A stretch of DNA of 64,000 nucleotides from Aphrocallistes beatrix (GCA_963281255.1 OY725505.1:682001-746000); one strand, 5' to 3'. Shown: positions 9,588-20,577, counted from the stretch's first letter. Numbers and translations are program-made. The notes: generated from the letters alone by a model not told the origin.

Positions 9588-10342
9588 GTCAGTCAACACG
9601 ACCAATGAATTCCAAAAATATTACTTCTTATTTAACAATAATACACTTCCCATATCTAATTTGAGTGGAATACGACTTACAAAAATAACCGAAAATGATG
9701 TTGAATGGTCTCAAACTGGAAATTGAAGAGCATCGAATAATTTTTTGAAATATTTCCTCGCTTTTAGACACCCAGACTATGCAGAAATTCCAAGTAGAAC
9801 AGAAGTTATGGTAGATGGAATTAGGGCTATTATAATTTTACCGTGATATGAGAGTGTCCGTTTATATAGGTGTCCGTGTATTGTTTATTAGCACAGGGAG
9901 ATGCTTTTAAGCATTGACATTGACACGTTGTACATCCATACCATAATAGTACATCCTATATGTAGGGCATTAGTCTCAATTATTTTTCCGATCGTATTTG
10001 TTATACTTAACACAGTTAATTTTTATCAGAACTAACATTTCGAAATACTACTAGTACTAATTAAAAGTAGCTATCAGAATACAACGTAATAGTCATTTAG
10101 TGCTGGAAAAATACTCAAATTGGTAACAGCTTAGAAAAATAGAATAAGTTAATGATTATGAGGAGAAGACAATAAAAATTTCCAAAAATGATTGATCTAA
10201 AAAGGGGAAATTAGTGAAGTACACTCAATTCTCCAGTTCACCATTCTCCACCTTAACACCGCCAATGTCAATGATATATATTTGGGGTCAAATACATCTT
10301 GCTTTTACACAATCCAACCATTTTAAAATATTTCCATGTTAG
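9588..10342. other. R2 repeat right part, then unassigned DNA
   Basis: After GTCAG, 9593-9670 (CCAATGAATTCCAAAAATATT ... GAGTGGAATACGAC) continues the R2 repeat seen at 41210-41290. From about 9690 to 10342 I recognise nothing. Confidence 0.6.
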
Positions 10343-10522
10343 GTGAAAAAGCGTCAGATGGAAAACGATCGAAACCACAAGTTCATCAACGAGCACTGCA
10401 TCCTGCAAGAGCAGCAGATAGACGGCAGTCCTCTCTCTCACCCTCAAACCCACCCTCTCTTCCCAGGCAGTGGCCTCATTCCTCCACAGCAACATCACGC
10501 CGGTGTGCACCAGCAGATGTGA
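10343..10522 (+). CDS. Possible terminal exon of an unidentified gene
   Basis: A TTTCCATGTTAG acceptor-like sequence precedes a 59-codon frame with far richer GC content than its surroundings. It starts VKKRQMENDRNHKFI, passes through EQQ and a proline/histidine/glutamine-rich stretch (SHPQTHPLFPGSGL, PPQQHHAGVHQQM), and ends in TGA. The composition looks like the low-complexity tail of a nuclear protein. No upstream exon was found and the family is not recognised. It could equally be a captured exon inside a repeat. Confidence 0.3.
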   Translation: MKKRQMENDRNHKFINEHCILQEQQIDGSPLSHPQTHPLFPGSGLIPPQQHHAGVHQQM

Positions 10523-10934
10523 TGGACTCATACAATGCTATCTGACTCTAATGCATGTGTTCCAATATTATAATTGATATAATTATGGTTAGCATGCGAT
10601 GCGTTATCCTATTCTCTTACAAATAATTTGACATTTTATAGTACTGTCACATCTAAGCTATCCTAATGATGCATTCGGGACTTTATCCTCGGATTAATTA
10701 ATTCTACTCCAGTCCTAACCTCCGTCTATCGGTTGAAAGTAATAGTACTGTCCTTTATTGATGCCGTAAAGCAATAGTATGTTAGCTTCATAACTTTTGT
10801 CGATCTTCTTCCATTTATCATTATTAATTAATATTTCAAAACAACCTTAACCCATAGTCGGATTCATTCTGGTTAACATATTTCCATCTCCAATTCCATC
10901 TGCCCTGAATTATTGTAATGCGAAACAATATGAT
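10523..10934. other. Intergenic, nothing recognised
   Basis: AT-rich sequence between the possible exon and the 3' end of the NHL gene. Confidence 0.5.
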
Positions 10935-10949
10935 TTTATTTTATTTATT
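10935..10949 (-). terminator. Polyadenylation signals of the NHL gene
   Basis: Two AATAAA hexamers (10944-10949 and 10935-10940 on the minus strand) lie about 50-60 bases beyond the NHL stop codon. Confidence 0.6.
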
Positions 10950-10997
10950 AGTTTCAATGCGAATGGATTTAAAAGATGAACATTCATATATACATTT

Positions 10998-12227
10998 CTA
11001 ATAGAAAATATGTAACATAAAAGGAGTAAGAAAAGAAGCACATGTAATCTTATTATTTGGAGTAATGATTATTCCCATTGGCTGTATTCTTCTCTCTTCG
11101 TCCTCCTTAGTATGTCCTACAGTGTGTAGGAGAATTCCTTCTTGCGAGAATACTTTAATACAAACATCACTAAAATCACTGATAAGGATGTTATTCTGTT
11201 TATCGAAACAGAAATGATATCTTTGTCTCACTTGTTCGTTTCCTTTCTTACCGCATGTAATGAATGAACGGATTTTGTTGCCAGCTTTAGAGAACACATG
11301 GAGACAAGGATTGTCCATATAGCTCAGTACGAATACTTTATCCTCTAATAGCTTTACCTCACTAGGTACTGTCATGGTAGAGTGTTGTATGGATTGCTTA
11401 TATTTCAGTTTACTGTTCATCACAACAACTCGATTGTTATCTGTATCCGCTACGTACACATCTCCGTCACTGTCTACAGTTAACTGTTGAGGAGAAGAGA
11501 ACTCTTTCTTACCAGTTCCTTTCTTTCCTACTTTGGCTACTAACCGGAAGTTAGGTAGCTCGAAATGGAAAATAGTGTGAAGATATTGATCACTAACGAA
11601 TACTTCCTTACCACTAATTCCTATCCCTACTGGCCACCTAAGATATTTCTCAGCGAATGTATTTATGTATTCCCCTTTCTCAGAGAACACGCAAATTCTA
11701 CTTGGATCTGCAACATATACAAGCCGTGTGTTAATGTCATATGCTATACTCTTGGGCCAACTCAGGTTCCCTGGTGCATTACCTTTCTTACAAACAGAGA
11801 TTCGTGGCTGTTTTAGATTTGCATAATCTGGAATCGGAACTACCTCCTTCTCTATCAGTTGTCCTAGTCGGGAGATACTCTCCTCCACCTCTCTGGTCTC
11901 ACACTCAAACCACAGTTCCACGTCTCTCACTGTCGTCTCCAGTTCTCGCATTCTCTCCTCTATCTCCCCTACCATTCTCTCCCGCATGGAGTGGAGGACA
12001 TTCTCATTCATTTCTTCCTGCACCTGAGTCTGAGTGGTAGCTAACTGCTGTCTCTTCCTCAACCGAGCTGTTTCCTCTGCTCGTCGCTGCTCCTTCTTCT
12101 CTCTATACTCAGTGAGTAGTTCGATCCGTCTACGATTAATGCAAACGGCTAAATGGTCGCAACACTGATTGATGCGTGACTCTATCTGGTCTGCTACTGC
12201 TAGTTCTTCAGGATACCTCTCTGCCAT
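10998..12227 (-). CDS. Coiled-coil/NHL-repeat protein (TRIM-like without RING)
   Basis: Intact 409-residue single-exon frame. Residues 1-135 are rich in E, R, K and Q with heptad spacing (EYREKKEQRRAEETARLRKR; MRERMVGEIEERMRELE), a coiled coil. From about 145 to 400 come NHL-type beta-propeller blades: WPKSIAYDINTRLVYVAD, GIGISGKEVFVSDQYLH, SPQQLTVDSDGDVYVADTDN. This is the C-terminal half of the TRIM2/3/TRIM71 plan, lacking the RING and B-box. In that family the propeller binds RNA or protein partners and the coil gives oligomers, so an adaptor or regulator role is plausible but unproven. A second paralogue lies at 55411-56625. Its 5' part and promoter are duplicated in inverted form at 1-1150. 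Confidence 0.9.
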   Translation of the reverse strand: MAERYPEELAVADQIESRINQCCDHLAVCINRRRIELLTEYREKKEQRRAEETARLRKRQQLATTQTQVQEEMNENVLHSMRERMVGEIEERMRELETTVRDVELWFECETREVEESISRLGQLIEKEVVPIPDYANLKQPRISVCKKGNAPGNLSWPKSIAYDINTRLVYVADPSRICVFSEKGEYINTFAEKYLRWPVGIGISGKEVFVSDQYLHTIFHFELPNFRLVAKVGKKGTGKKEFSSPQQLTVDSDGDVYVADTDNNRVVVMNSKLKYKQSIQHSTMTVPSEVKLLEDKVFVLSYMDNPCLHVFSKAGNKIRSFITCGKKGNEQVRQRYHFCFDKQNNILISDFSDVCIKVFSQEGILLHTVGHTKEDEERRIQPMGIIITPNNKITCASFLTPFMLHIFY

Positions 12228-13092
12228 TATTCTTGTTTCTATTAGTGTATGGATAAGCTGTGTACTGAAATGCTGCTAGAGAAGTGATTGTGTATTTGTA
12301 CTAGAGACAGTGCACTGATGTAGAGAGTATGTGATATCTCGTGGTTAGGTTGGTGTAAAGTCTTCAGAGGATGTGAGCACGTTTTAAAAGGAAATGCTTG
12401 CACAAATCAAGTCATGAGCTGAACTCGTGTACTATTTAATGACTCATATTTCCTCTCAGTTGATATTTGGTGGTGTATTGCTCTGGAGGTTCAAATTTAT
12501 CACTTTCTACATGGTATTTAACTAATCGATTCCACTGTTAAGTAAAATATTTTTATTATACTCTTTTTCTGAACCTTTTAAAAATTGCTAAATTTGAAAA
12601 TAGGTGTCAATCATAGCCTACTGTATATAATGCCTCACAGTAACGATGGTTGAACTAATACATGAGCTGCCTTAAATCATTAACAAAGCACAATAGAGCT
12701 TAGGAATGTATTACCAGCATATATAAATATGGTGTCAAAGTACCCATATCCGTTGTAAAATTTTGATTAGTCACCATATGGTTGCGCAATAGGTTATATT
12801 TGTGACAAATTTTCAATGGTTTACGAGATATTCGACAAATTACCAAATGTGACCAATATGAGAAATTGTCGAATATCTCGTAAACCATTGAATTTAGAGG
12901 TCGAAATTATATTATCGCTTAATAGGAAGTAGTATATTTGCTATCAAATGGAATTACATTTGAATGTGTAGCTATTGCAGTTTTCAAGCTATAACCCCAA
13001 CTGACCAAAACACGTTTCCATAGCAACATTTCACGGAAAAATTCCATTTTTTTCGCATTAACCCATTCACATCTCAGTTCTATGCGAAAAAC
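11941..13092. repeat. Inverted-duplication arm B (pairs with 1-1150)
   Basis: Reverse complement of arm A. It covers codons 1 to about 94 of the intact NHL gene, its 5' flank and the left half of a complete R1 foldback element. Confidence 0.93.
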
Positions 13093-13376
13093 TTTGAAAT
13101 AAAAACACTCAGAAGTGCCCCTAAACGGCCTCTGAAAATCACCAAGTTTGTCACAAATATAACCTATTGCGCAACCATATGGTGACTAATCAAAATTTTA
13201 ACAACGGATATGGATACTTTGACGCCATATTTATATATGCTGATAATACATTCCTAAGCACTATTGTGCTTTGTAAATGATTTTACGCAGTTCATGTATT
13301 AGTTCATCCATCTTCTACCGCATCCCTAGTCCCAAATCCGCAAGTTACTGTGAGGTATTATATACAGTAGGCTATG
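12612..13376. repeat. Complete foldback element R1
   Basis: The ends are CATAGCCTACTGTATATAA and TTATATACAGTAGGCTATG. The outer roughly 200 bp are inverted copies of each other (12612-12811 against 13140-13376). Inside is a near-perfect 80-bp palindrome (CAATGGTTTACGAGATATTCG twice, head to head, 12812-12893). It encodes no protein, so it is a foldback or long-TIR MITE. It lies about 390 bp upstream of the NHL start codon. Parts of the family recur at 1163-1709, 3590-3641, 17720-17812, 23752-23838 and 43675-43755. Confidence 0.85.
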
Positions 13377-13555
13377 GTATCAGTGTTCCCTCTAAGCCAC
13401 TCATAAATTTCCGTACTGAAAGTTTCCAGTTTTCTCCAAAGGCAAATACGGAAATTTTACGGGTTTCGGACCGTTATTAATACGGAAAATTTCGTTTACA
13501 GGATTATAAGGATTATTATATTGTTAAGATCATTGTTGATGTATGCAAAGATAGT

Positions 13556-15180
13556 GTGGTGAAAAAGTCTAGTCATTCTCGCTCCAGACTTCCTCTACCA
13601 GGAAGCCACTCTTTTCTACCACTTCGTAATCGTGATCATCTTCATCGCTTTCCGGAGAATCCGGTTCGAAATCAGAGTCTGCGAAGTAGTCCTGTTAGGT
13701 TGGAGATGTACAGGTTGTCCAGCGATGTCTCCCTTAACTGCCCTGACGACGACCTCGCGGCAAGCCTTGGATTGCGCCCAATGTGCGTAGACCACATCTC
13801 TGTCAGGAGTGGCCGACAGCGACATCTACATACAAGAGACGAAGTGGTGCGAGGCCAGCCTGTTGCGTGATTTGGACTTAATGCGCCATGGCACTGAACT
13901 CGTCAGCACTGTCCATACTGTAGGTACTCTGGATTTCCAATACCATGCGGTATACGCGTAGGTCCTCGCGATCCCGCTTGTCCTCCTGCAAGATCACGGC
14001 AAACTTCCCCTTCGTCGTAGATGGACCGCTGACTTGTCACCTTCAACAAACCGGTGGTATACCCGCAGGAAGAACTTCAGGAAATGCTCCTCAGACAGGC
14101 CTCCATAGTGTCTCTCGTGAATGGCGAAGTGGGAATGGGCAGCTTTGCATTAGAGATCCTTAGAGAAGCAGAATTCAGCACAAGGGCAACGTTCTACGAG
14201 GCGTACCCGCATGAACTTCGCAAACTTCTTCACACGACTCATATCTAACTCCTCCGTGAGTTCCTCCAGTGTTCTATCGGCTAGCTGGAAGTGGAGGTAC
14301 ATAGTCCACTCGGAGAGGTTCCTGGTTTGCATGCGAGTGGAGAGCAAAAAGATTATACGCATAACGTCCAGGGTGCCTTTGAATTCGTCGGCGTGTTCCA
14401 CCAGCATCTGCAGGATGCACCTCCCCTCGTGGCCATCCGCTGATAGTTGTTTCGTAGGAACTCAACCACAACATCGCGACCCAGCCAGAGTGCCTTCATC
14501 GTGAGATAGCGGGAGAGCCGTCGTGTTTCGCAAAGGGAATGCGGGATAACGCAGCGACCGAAAGTTCGCCCAACTGTCTGAAGCTCCTTGCGGTTCGCAG
14601 TGGACTGTTGAAGTAGGAGTGCGCGTATCGGAGCGACGTCTCGATCTCCACGGCCAACTCTTGAACGACATCAGGGCAGTTGGACTTTCCGTTAAACACG
14701 TCAACAATCGCGAGATTGATTCTGTGCAGAACACAGTGGCTCGTGAAGACAGGTCCCTCGGCCCAGTCGGACAGGAGTCTGGTAGCGCCCTTCTTACTGC
14801 CTCTCATCGCAGCTGCACTGTCAGGTTGCAACTGCGGTAAGGTTCTGGAGCTCCATGTCGAGATTGGTGAGCAGCTGGACGCAAGCGTTCTTGGCCTCAC
14901 CGAAACCATCAGCGGCCATATCCAGCATTCAGGCAAACAGCACGGCGCCCTGGACCTTCACATAGAGGACCAACTGCTTTGCGACAGCGCAGTCGCTGGA
15001 CTCGTCCATAATTACGCAGTACTTCAGACCCACACTCGGTCCTTCAGCACCTGTCTCTGCACGTCCGCGGTAGCAGTAGCGAAGGAGCAGTTGTAGCTCT
15101 TCGAACGCCAACTGCTCGTACAGACCACGCCGTTCCGCTCTCCAATGCAAGGAAGGCCTCCGACTTACGCATGGAGACTT
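13556..15180 (-). pseudogene. Decayed hAT transposase (DUF4371/KIAA1586-like)
   Basis: GC-richer block on the minus strand. From the 5' side (right), frames give KYCVIMDESSDCAVAKQLVL (about 15000), the first catalytic-Asp block of hAT-type DUF4371 proteins. SKKGATRLLSDWAEGPVFTS and HCVLHRINLAIVDVFNGKSN follow (about 14750), then LEELTEELDMSRVKKFAKFM (about 14220). The pieces lie in different frames, so several indels disable it. CAGTGTTCCCTCTAAG at about 13385 resembles a hAT terminus, but no matching right end was found. The family assignment is by motif order only. Confidence 0.65.
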
Positions 15181-15204
15181 CCTCTGATCCCAGAACCATA
15201 GTGA

Positions 15205-16055
15205 GGTCGCATTATATTCTTACTACTATCACACTAAATATACTAGATAAATACATAAAATGATATTTAGCGATAAGACACTAAGATTATGATATTATGA
15301 AATATATACTTAACAAAAAATAGCATCAATTTACATATACAGTACAAAGATACACAACTTGAATCTATGCATTGATCTTCTAAAAGACACAAAAGGCTAA
15401 TCCGAAAGACACCACATATGTTGCAAATTCAGTTTTTCACACATCTTGGAACGAAGGGATAATCCATAACATGGATTGAAGAGTTGCATTAAAGTCTTCA
15501 TAAATATGGATGAAATGATCATGAAAGAACTCCAAGATAATAGTATTAAGTGCAATATTGTTTGAGCAAACATATTTAGTGGCATTGTCACAATATTAAG
15601 CAGTGGTTTCATTCCCATAATTGCTTGGAGTGGCAGGAGTATAAGCAACAGAATGCGATAGAAGTAGGTAATAGGTATACTGTTGAAGTAAAGGTAAGGA
15701 GGCGCAAGGCAGCCTTTAAGTGCTGTTTTTAAGTGATGTGGTCCAAATATGGAATCATGTGAGACCACACACCGTCCACAGTCATAGCACCAGCGTACCT
15801 GACACTGAGTGCACTCCATACTAGAACATCCAGTGGAACGTTGGATTGGGACAGAAATGAGCATTGAACTCTGAACCAGATTTCCAACTCATCCATTTAG
15901 CGAATGCTTGATCTCCTTTCATGTAAGTAGAACATGATATGCCCTTGTGCCAGGGAGCATGGCAAAGGAAACACCAATTGAGATCACAATCGAGGCAACT
16001 GATTTGAGTTTCTTTTGGGTTTGCAGAGAAAATCCAAGATTTAATTCCATTTCCC
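15205..16055 (-). pseudogene. Partial copy of the RBR E3 ligase gene (carboxy half and 3' UTR)
   Basis: The minus strand matches 62398-63235 of the intact gene, including its 3' flank. An open frame at 15397-15864 covers the end of RING2 (STGCSSMECTQCQ, CYDCGRC) and the hydrophobic tail. A 14-base deletion between GTCC repeats removes the first RING2 cysteine pair (CPKC). The tail continues for about 30 residues (LFNPCYGLSLRSKMCEKLNL) where the intact copy has a stop. At 16055/16056 the copy ends abruptly inside the IBR linker and retroelement integrase coding begins. Confidence 0.88.
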
Positions 16056-16693
16056 TCCTGACGGAACTAGTGAAGGCACAGAGTAACGATACCACAGTTG
16101 CATCAGCAAAGAAGCAGTTGCAAGAGTCGCAAAGGATAGATCACGGTCCGTTCCGAAAGCAGGCTGGGATGCAGATTATTGGGGAACTGCTCTACAGGGG
16201 TAAGAAGGTGGTAGTCCTTCGGCCAATGAGGGATGAGATAATCGGTCTAGTGCATAATGAAGGGCACTTTGGAGTCGACAAAACCACACTACTTACCCGG
16301 GCCAGGTTCTTTTGGAGAGGGATGAACCCCTGTTCATCCCTTTCCAAAAGAACCTGGCCCGGTAAATACATAGATTTCTTTTGTAGAAAATGCTCTATCT
16401 GCGCCCGCAATAAGCCAAAGAACGCGCCACCCGAAACGCTCGTTCCTTCTATTCAAGCCAGTCGGCCAAGGGAAGCTATTGCTTATGATATAGCTACCCT
16501 ACCGTATGCTAATACGAATCACAGGCACTTCCTTCTGATAGTAGATACGTTCTCCAAATTCATGACCAGGGACCAAGTGTGGATGGAATCGAGGTTAGAG
16601 AATTCCAAGCACGGCTCAACATTACTAAGAAGCATAGTTCCGCCTATTACCCAGAAGGGGATGGACAAGCCGAGAGAGGAATCAAGTCTGTGA
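16056..16693 (+). pseudogene. LTR-retroelement integrase, amino part
   Basis: The coding part starts at 16056 (SLLTELVKAQSNDTTVASAK); residues the same frame gives before it are antisense RBR sequence. Integrase motifs in order are LVHNEGHFGVDKTTLLTRAR with the zinc histidines, then CRKCSICARNK with the cysteines, then EAIAYDIATLP with the first catalytic Asp and LLIVDTFSKFM. A 12-residue insertion (NPCSSLSKRTWP) sits between the histidine and cysteine halves; it is encoded by a hairpin. After SKFM, a stretch of core domain is missing and the frame changes. Upstream RT, RNase H and Gag are absent. Confidence 0.83.
16293..16364. repeat. Hairpin: inserted inverted copy inside integrase
   Basis: Two arms of about 35 bases (GGGCCAGGTTCTTTTGGA and its complement) surround a short loop. 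Relative to normal integrases, the right arm is a 36-base in-frame insertion, an inverted copy of the bases just before it. Confidence 0.9.
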
Positions 16694-17454
16694 AGCAGAT
16701 AATTCGATGTCTAATCGCAGAGCACGAATACAAGAAACTGACTGGTCGGCTCTTACTTCCCCGCGTGAGCTACATCTTGAACGCGCTGCCAAGCGCCAGT
16801 ACCGGATTCTCGCCCTACAAAATCATGTATGGAGTGGATCCTAGGCCTATTTCTGCAGCAGAATTGGAACCAGCAGTACAAGCTTCTTACGAATCAGTCT
16901 TAGAATGGGTCAAAGAGCTGCAGGAGACGGAGACCCTCGTAAACGATCAGGTGAACGACAATCTTGCACAAGCAAGAGCCAAAATGAAGGCGGAATACGA
17001 CCGGGGTAAGAGGGATACTGCTTCTAAAGCAGGCGACTGGGTGTACCTAAGGAATGAGAGGAGGGGAAACGGTCTAATCCCATATTTCGAAGGACCGCAT
17101 ATGATCATATCAAGGAGAGGCCCAAACGTCAAGCTAAGGCTGCGTAATGGGAAAGAGAAAGTTGTGCATCTAAACAGATGCAAACGATGTCCGCCACCAA
17201 ACTCAGAGTGGCAACTCGGGATGTCTGACGTAGAAGAACAACATGCACAAAGTAATCCTGTTATTGATTCGGAATCACTCAGCGAAATAGACCCGATAGG
17301 TGAACAGACGGAGGAATCCATTGCATCAGGAGACCTAGAGCTAGAGCCAGAGCCAGAGCCAGAGCCTCCTGAAGTACGACGATCATCCAGGTCACGGCGC
17401 GCTCCGAAATGGCTGCAAGAGGCGTGGCATGAGGGTGCCCAGGACGACTCCTGA
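16563..17454 (+). pseudogene. LTR-retroelement integrase, carboxy part
   Basis: The frame resumes with DQGPSVDGIEVREFQ, whose D is the second catalytic Asp, then YYPEGDGQAERGIKSVKQII with the Glu. The GDWVYLRNERRGNG ... GPHMIISRRGP C-terminal domain follows. The tail is acidic (ELEPEPEPEPEPPEV) and then basic (RRSSRSRRAPKWLQ). Its stop lies 28 bases before the 3' LTR. Strong relatedness to the 5.3-9.6 kb element is not obvious, so this is a different family. Confidence 0.85.
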
Positions 17455-17481
17455 CGCCACCACGAATTCTTTAGAAGCGGA

Positions 17482-17697
17482 TGTGATGTAGTAAAGTAGT
17501 AACTGTTGAGTGAACTCCTAGAAACTAGACGCACTTAGTTTATTGTTAGACCACCCAACTAGTCGGATGTCGTACACAGTATTTATTAATCAGTTTAGGT
17601 TCCTATTTAGTCTTTTCTTATTAACGTATTTCTATCTTTGTTCACTTGGCATTTATTCTATCCATAGATTAATAAATTCCTAATCAACATTGTCACA
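17482..17697 (+). repeat. 3' LTR of the truncated retroelement
   Basis: Starts TGTGATG and ends TTGTCACA, with complementary tips, 216 bp, preceded by the purine-rich AGAAGCGGA. No 5' LTR copy was found in the window, so the element is 5'-truncated at the 16055 junction. Confidence 0.65.
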
Positions 17698-20171
17698 GTT
17701 GAATAATTTTAGTCGCTCATGTATTAATTAGTTCAAATTACTTTTACCGCATCCCTAGTCCAAAATCCGCAAGTTATTGTTGAACCTTTATGTAGTATAC
17801 CATGTATACGATTATCAAAGTAAATTTCGTTTGCAAAAACATAAATAAATGCTCAGTGATATCCCAATTCGTCACTTGTGATTTCGTTTAATTGATGCTA
17901 ATACAAAATATCTTGGACAATTTGGATGAAAAATCGTAGGAATTTTCAACGCAATCAAACGAATGCAACTACTCCAAGATCAAATACTGAGTACTCCTCA
18001 GATATGATGGCGTTAGTGGAATTAATTAGGTTTAAAGTTAATGATTCTTATGCAAATTCCTTGTCATGTCATATCCCTGTTGATAATAACATTATTGCTT
18101 TGATAATAATTATACATTTTTCTAGAAAATGGAGTAACATGTCACTCGAGCACCCGTAGATGTATTGGTTAGGAAGAAAGTACAAATGTTATATCTTCTG
18201 GAAGTAATTTTAATTTGGATGTGAAGAAAACAAAATTCATATGAAAAAATTTTAGTCCATATAAGAGTAATAGTCGAAAAGCCCAGGAACTTTTATTTGC
18301 GTTGGAAGTGCCAAAAAGTATGAGATGTTTCTAGATCGGAATTCGCACAGAAATCCGAATATGTATTCTGACATAGATCTGCCTAGTAATCATAGGTAAA
18401 TGAAAATTCAGCAATCTTAGCTGAGAACCAGAAAGCGACGTACTGTTTCTTTAATACCCCCAAGCACCCACAGGGTGACTCTGCGGGCACGCAGCGCAAG
18501 CAACCGAAGCGGGATGTATTTTAATACTTATAATTCAATAGTTTTTAACTCGTATTACCCATCGATCTCCTCAAAGTAATATTTCTACATTCTGTGGACC
18601 CTCCCATCAATAGAATCAGACCCTGCGATTCCATGCTGGGAACAAATGCTATAAATTATACATTTTAATAATGGTAATTAAAAATATTTTTTGGATGAAA
18701 AAGGTATAGCGCTCATAGATGTGAAATGTGGAAAATATCCAAGCAAAACTTTGCAGTTCGCTTCCACATGTGCGTACAATGCCCACCAGGAAAGTCATCT
18801 CTCTAGAAGTGTCTACTGATACCGACTACTAGAAATGTATTATACGGTATCTACTGCTACAGTGGATAAACTAATGAAAAAATAAGTATATATAGATTGC
18901 TAGGCACATATCCACATTATTTCTCACCATTCTTTCATCCACTCTCTGCTTGCTTCTCCCTAACATGAGGCTTAATATTTTTGAAATAATACTGAAAATT
19001 AACTTTTAATTTTCATTATTAATAATACGTAATACGGATTACTTATCTGTCACTGAGTGATTTTATCACTCAGTGACAAATCACAGATAATAACGTGAAT
19101 ATTAGGCTTTTATCATCATAAAAAACACATTTATAGAATTACAAATTCAGTAATCTCCTTGGTTTGGGTCATCAGATTGAATGCCAGCTCTGTGGAACCA
19201 TTCTTTACGCACACCGCAGCGAACCCAATTTAGTAAGCCTTCATCTAAATATACCGTGTCGTAATATCTAACACTATATAGGATCATATCGAGCTATTAA
19301 AAACGTTCATTCGCATGCGGATAAGGTTCATTCGCATGCGGATAAAGCCCATCCGCATGCAGATATTGCATTCGAATTAGAAAGAAAATTAAGTAATAAT
19401 TAAAGAATTTTGGAAAAAAAGGGTACATATATAGTTAGCAAGGTCCTGAGACAAACTAAACCTCCCCAGAGTAGTTATAGACAAGGCCTTCAGACATGGG
19501 GCGACCATGGCCGCCCCACTTTTGATGAAGTATCTGATGAGTAGGCCTGGGAGATTAATTAGTAGGCCTGGGAAGATTTTGCGGCTAGGCCTGGGATGGC
19601 TAGTAGGTATGCAGAGGTGTGGCTGGGGGAGGTTAATGGCTAGGCAGGGCGGCCATGGCAGCAAAAATTTGAGGAGCTTCCGACGGTGCTGGTTATTGAT
19701 GAGAGTAGGCTCAAGTAGCGTTGGTGAAGCCCTGGCTCTACCAAAAATCTTTAGGGCATTAGGATCATGCGATCATTGACCGCTTGATCATAATCGCGAT
19801 TCTATTTTGACGATCAAATGAAGTCGGATCTTTTTGAATGATTGGTTGGAACTTGGGAGATTGTGAACCTTTTTTAGCCCGATCATTTTTTTAATCATTT
19901 TGAGGAGATTTGTATTATCTTTTCTCCTCACCATCATTGACTTATTCTATTTTTCTATATGTTGCTGTCAATTTGAGTTATTTCCAGGTCCATTAAAAAA
20001 CCTTAGCGCATGCACTGATTGCCTCTTAATTAAACCCGGGATATCCTATGTTTCACATTAGCCGCAACCATAGCATTCTATATACCAAGGCAATGGCACT
20101 CAACAAAAAATTGGTACCATGAATTGGTTAAATACTTCAATCCTAAAACCGCTAATTAAATAACTGTTATT
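17698..20171. other. Intergenic with short repeats
   Basis: No gene seen. Contents are an R1 terminus at 17720-17812 (CCGCATCCCTAGTCC), a scrap of the CRE-MITE terminus near 18474-18515 (GCAGCGCAAGCAA), and a perfect small hairpin at 19039-19070 (TGTCACTGAGTGAT twice, inverted). Also present are three direct repeats of CATTCGCATGCGGAT at 19308-19365 and a G-rich patch with four AGGCCTGGGA copies at 19540-19600. Confidence 0.6.
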
Positions 20172-20208
20172 ATCCTTACTATTAAAACTCGATTATTGTT
20201 TGTGTATA

Positions 20209-20577
20209 CAGTATTTCCCTGAATAAGCGCCGGGTCTAAATGGTGAGCGAAATAAATAAGCGCCGGGGCTCGAAAAAGCGTCGGACGCCGGGGCATTTTA
20301 GTTCTCTGAAAATCATATCAAACTAGTATTCTCAGTAGTGGCATAGATACAAGTGCTTTTTGAAACATTACATTATCCTTTTTTAATAGAACTAACATTC
20401 TCAGTTGTGGCAAAAATAAAAGTGCCAGTCAATGTAGTAAAAAAAAAGAGCGCCGGGTCAAAATAGCGAATGACAAAAATAAGCGCCGGGGCTTGAATAA
20501 GCGCCGGTTTGAATAAGCGCCGGGTCTAAAGGGTGCACGAAATAAATAAGCGCCCGGGCGCTTATTCGAAGCAATAC

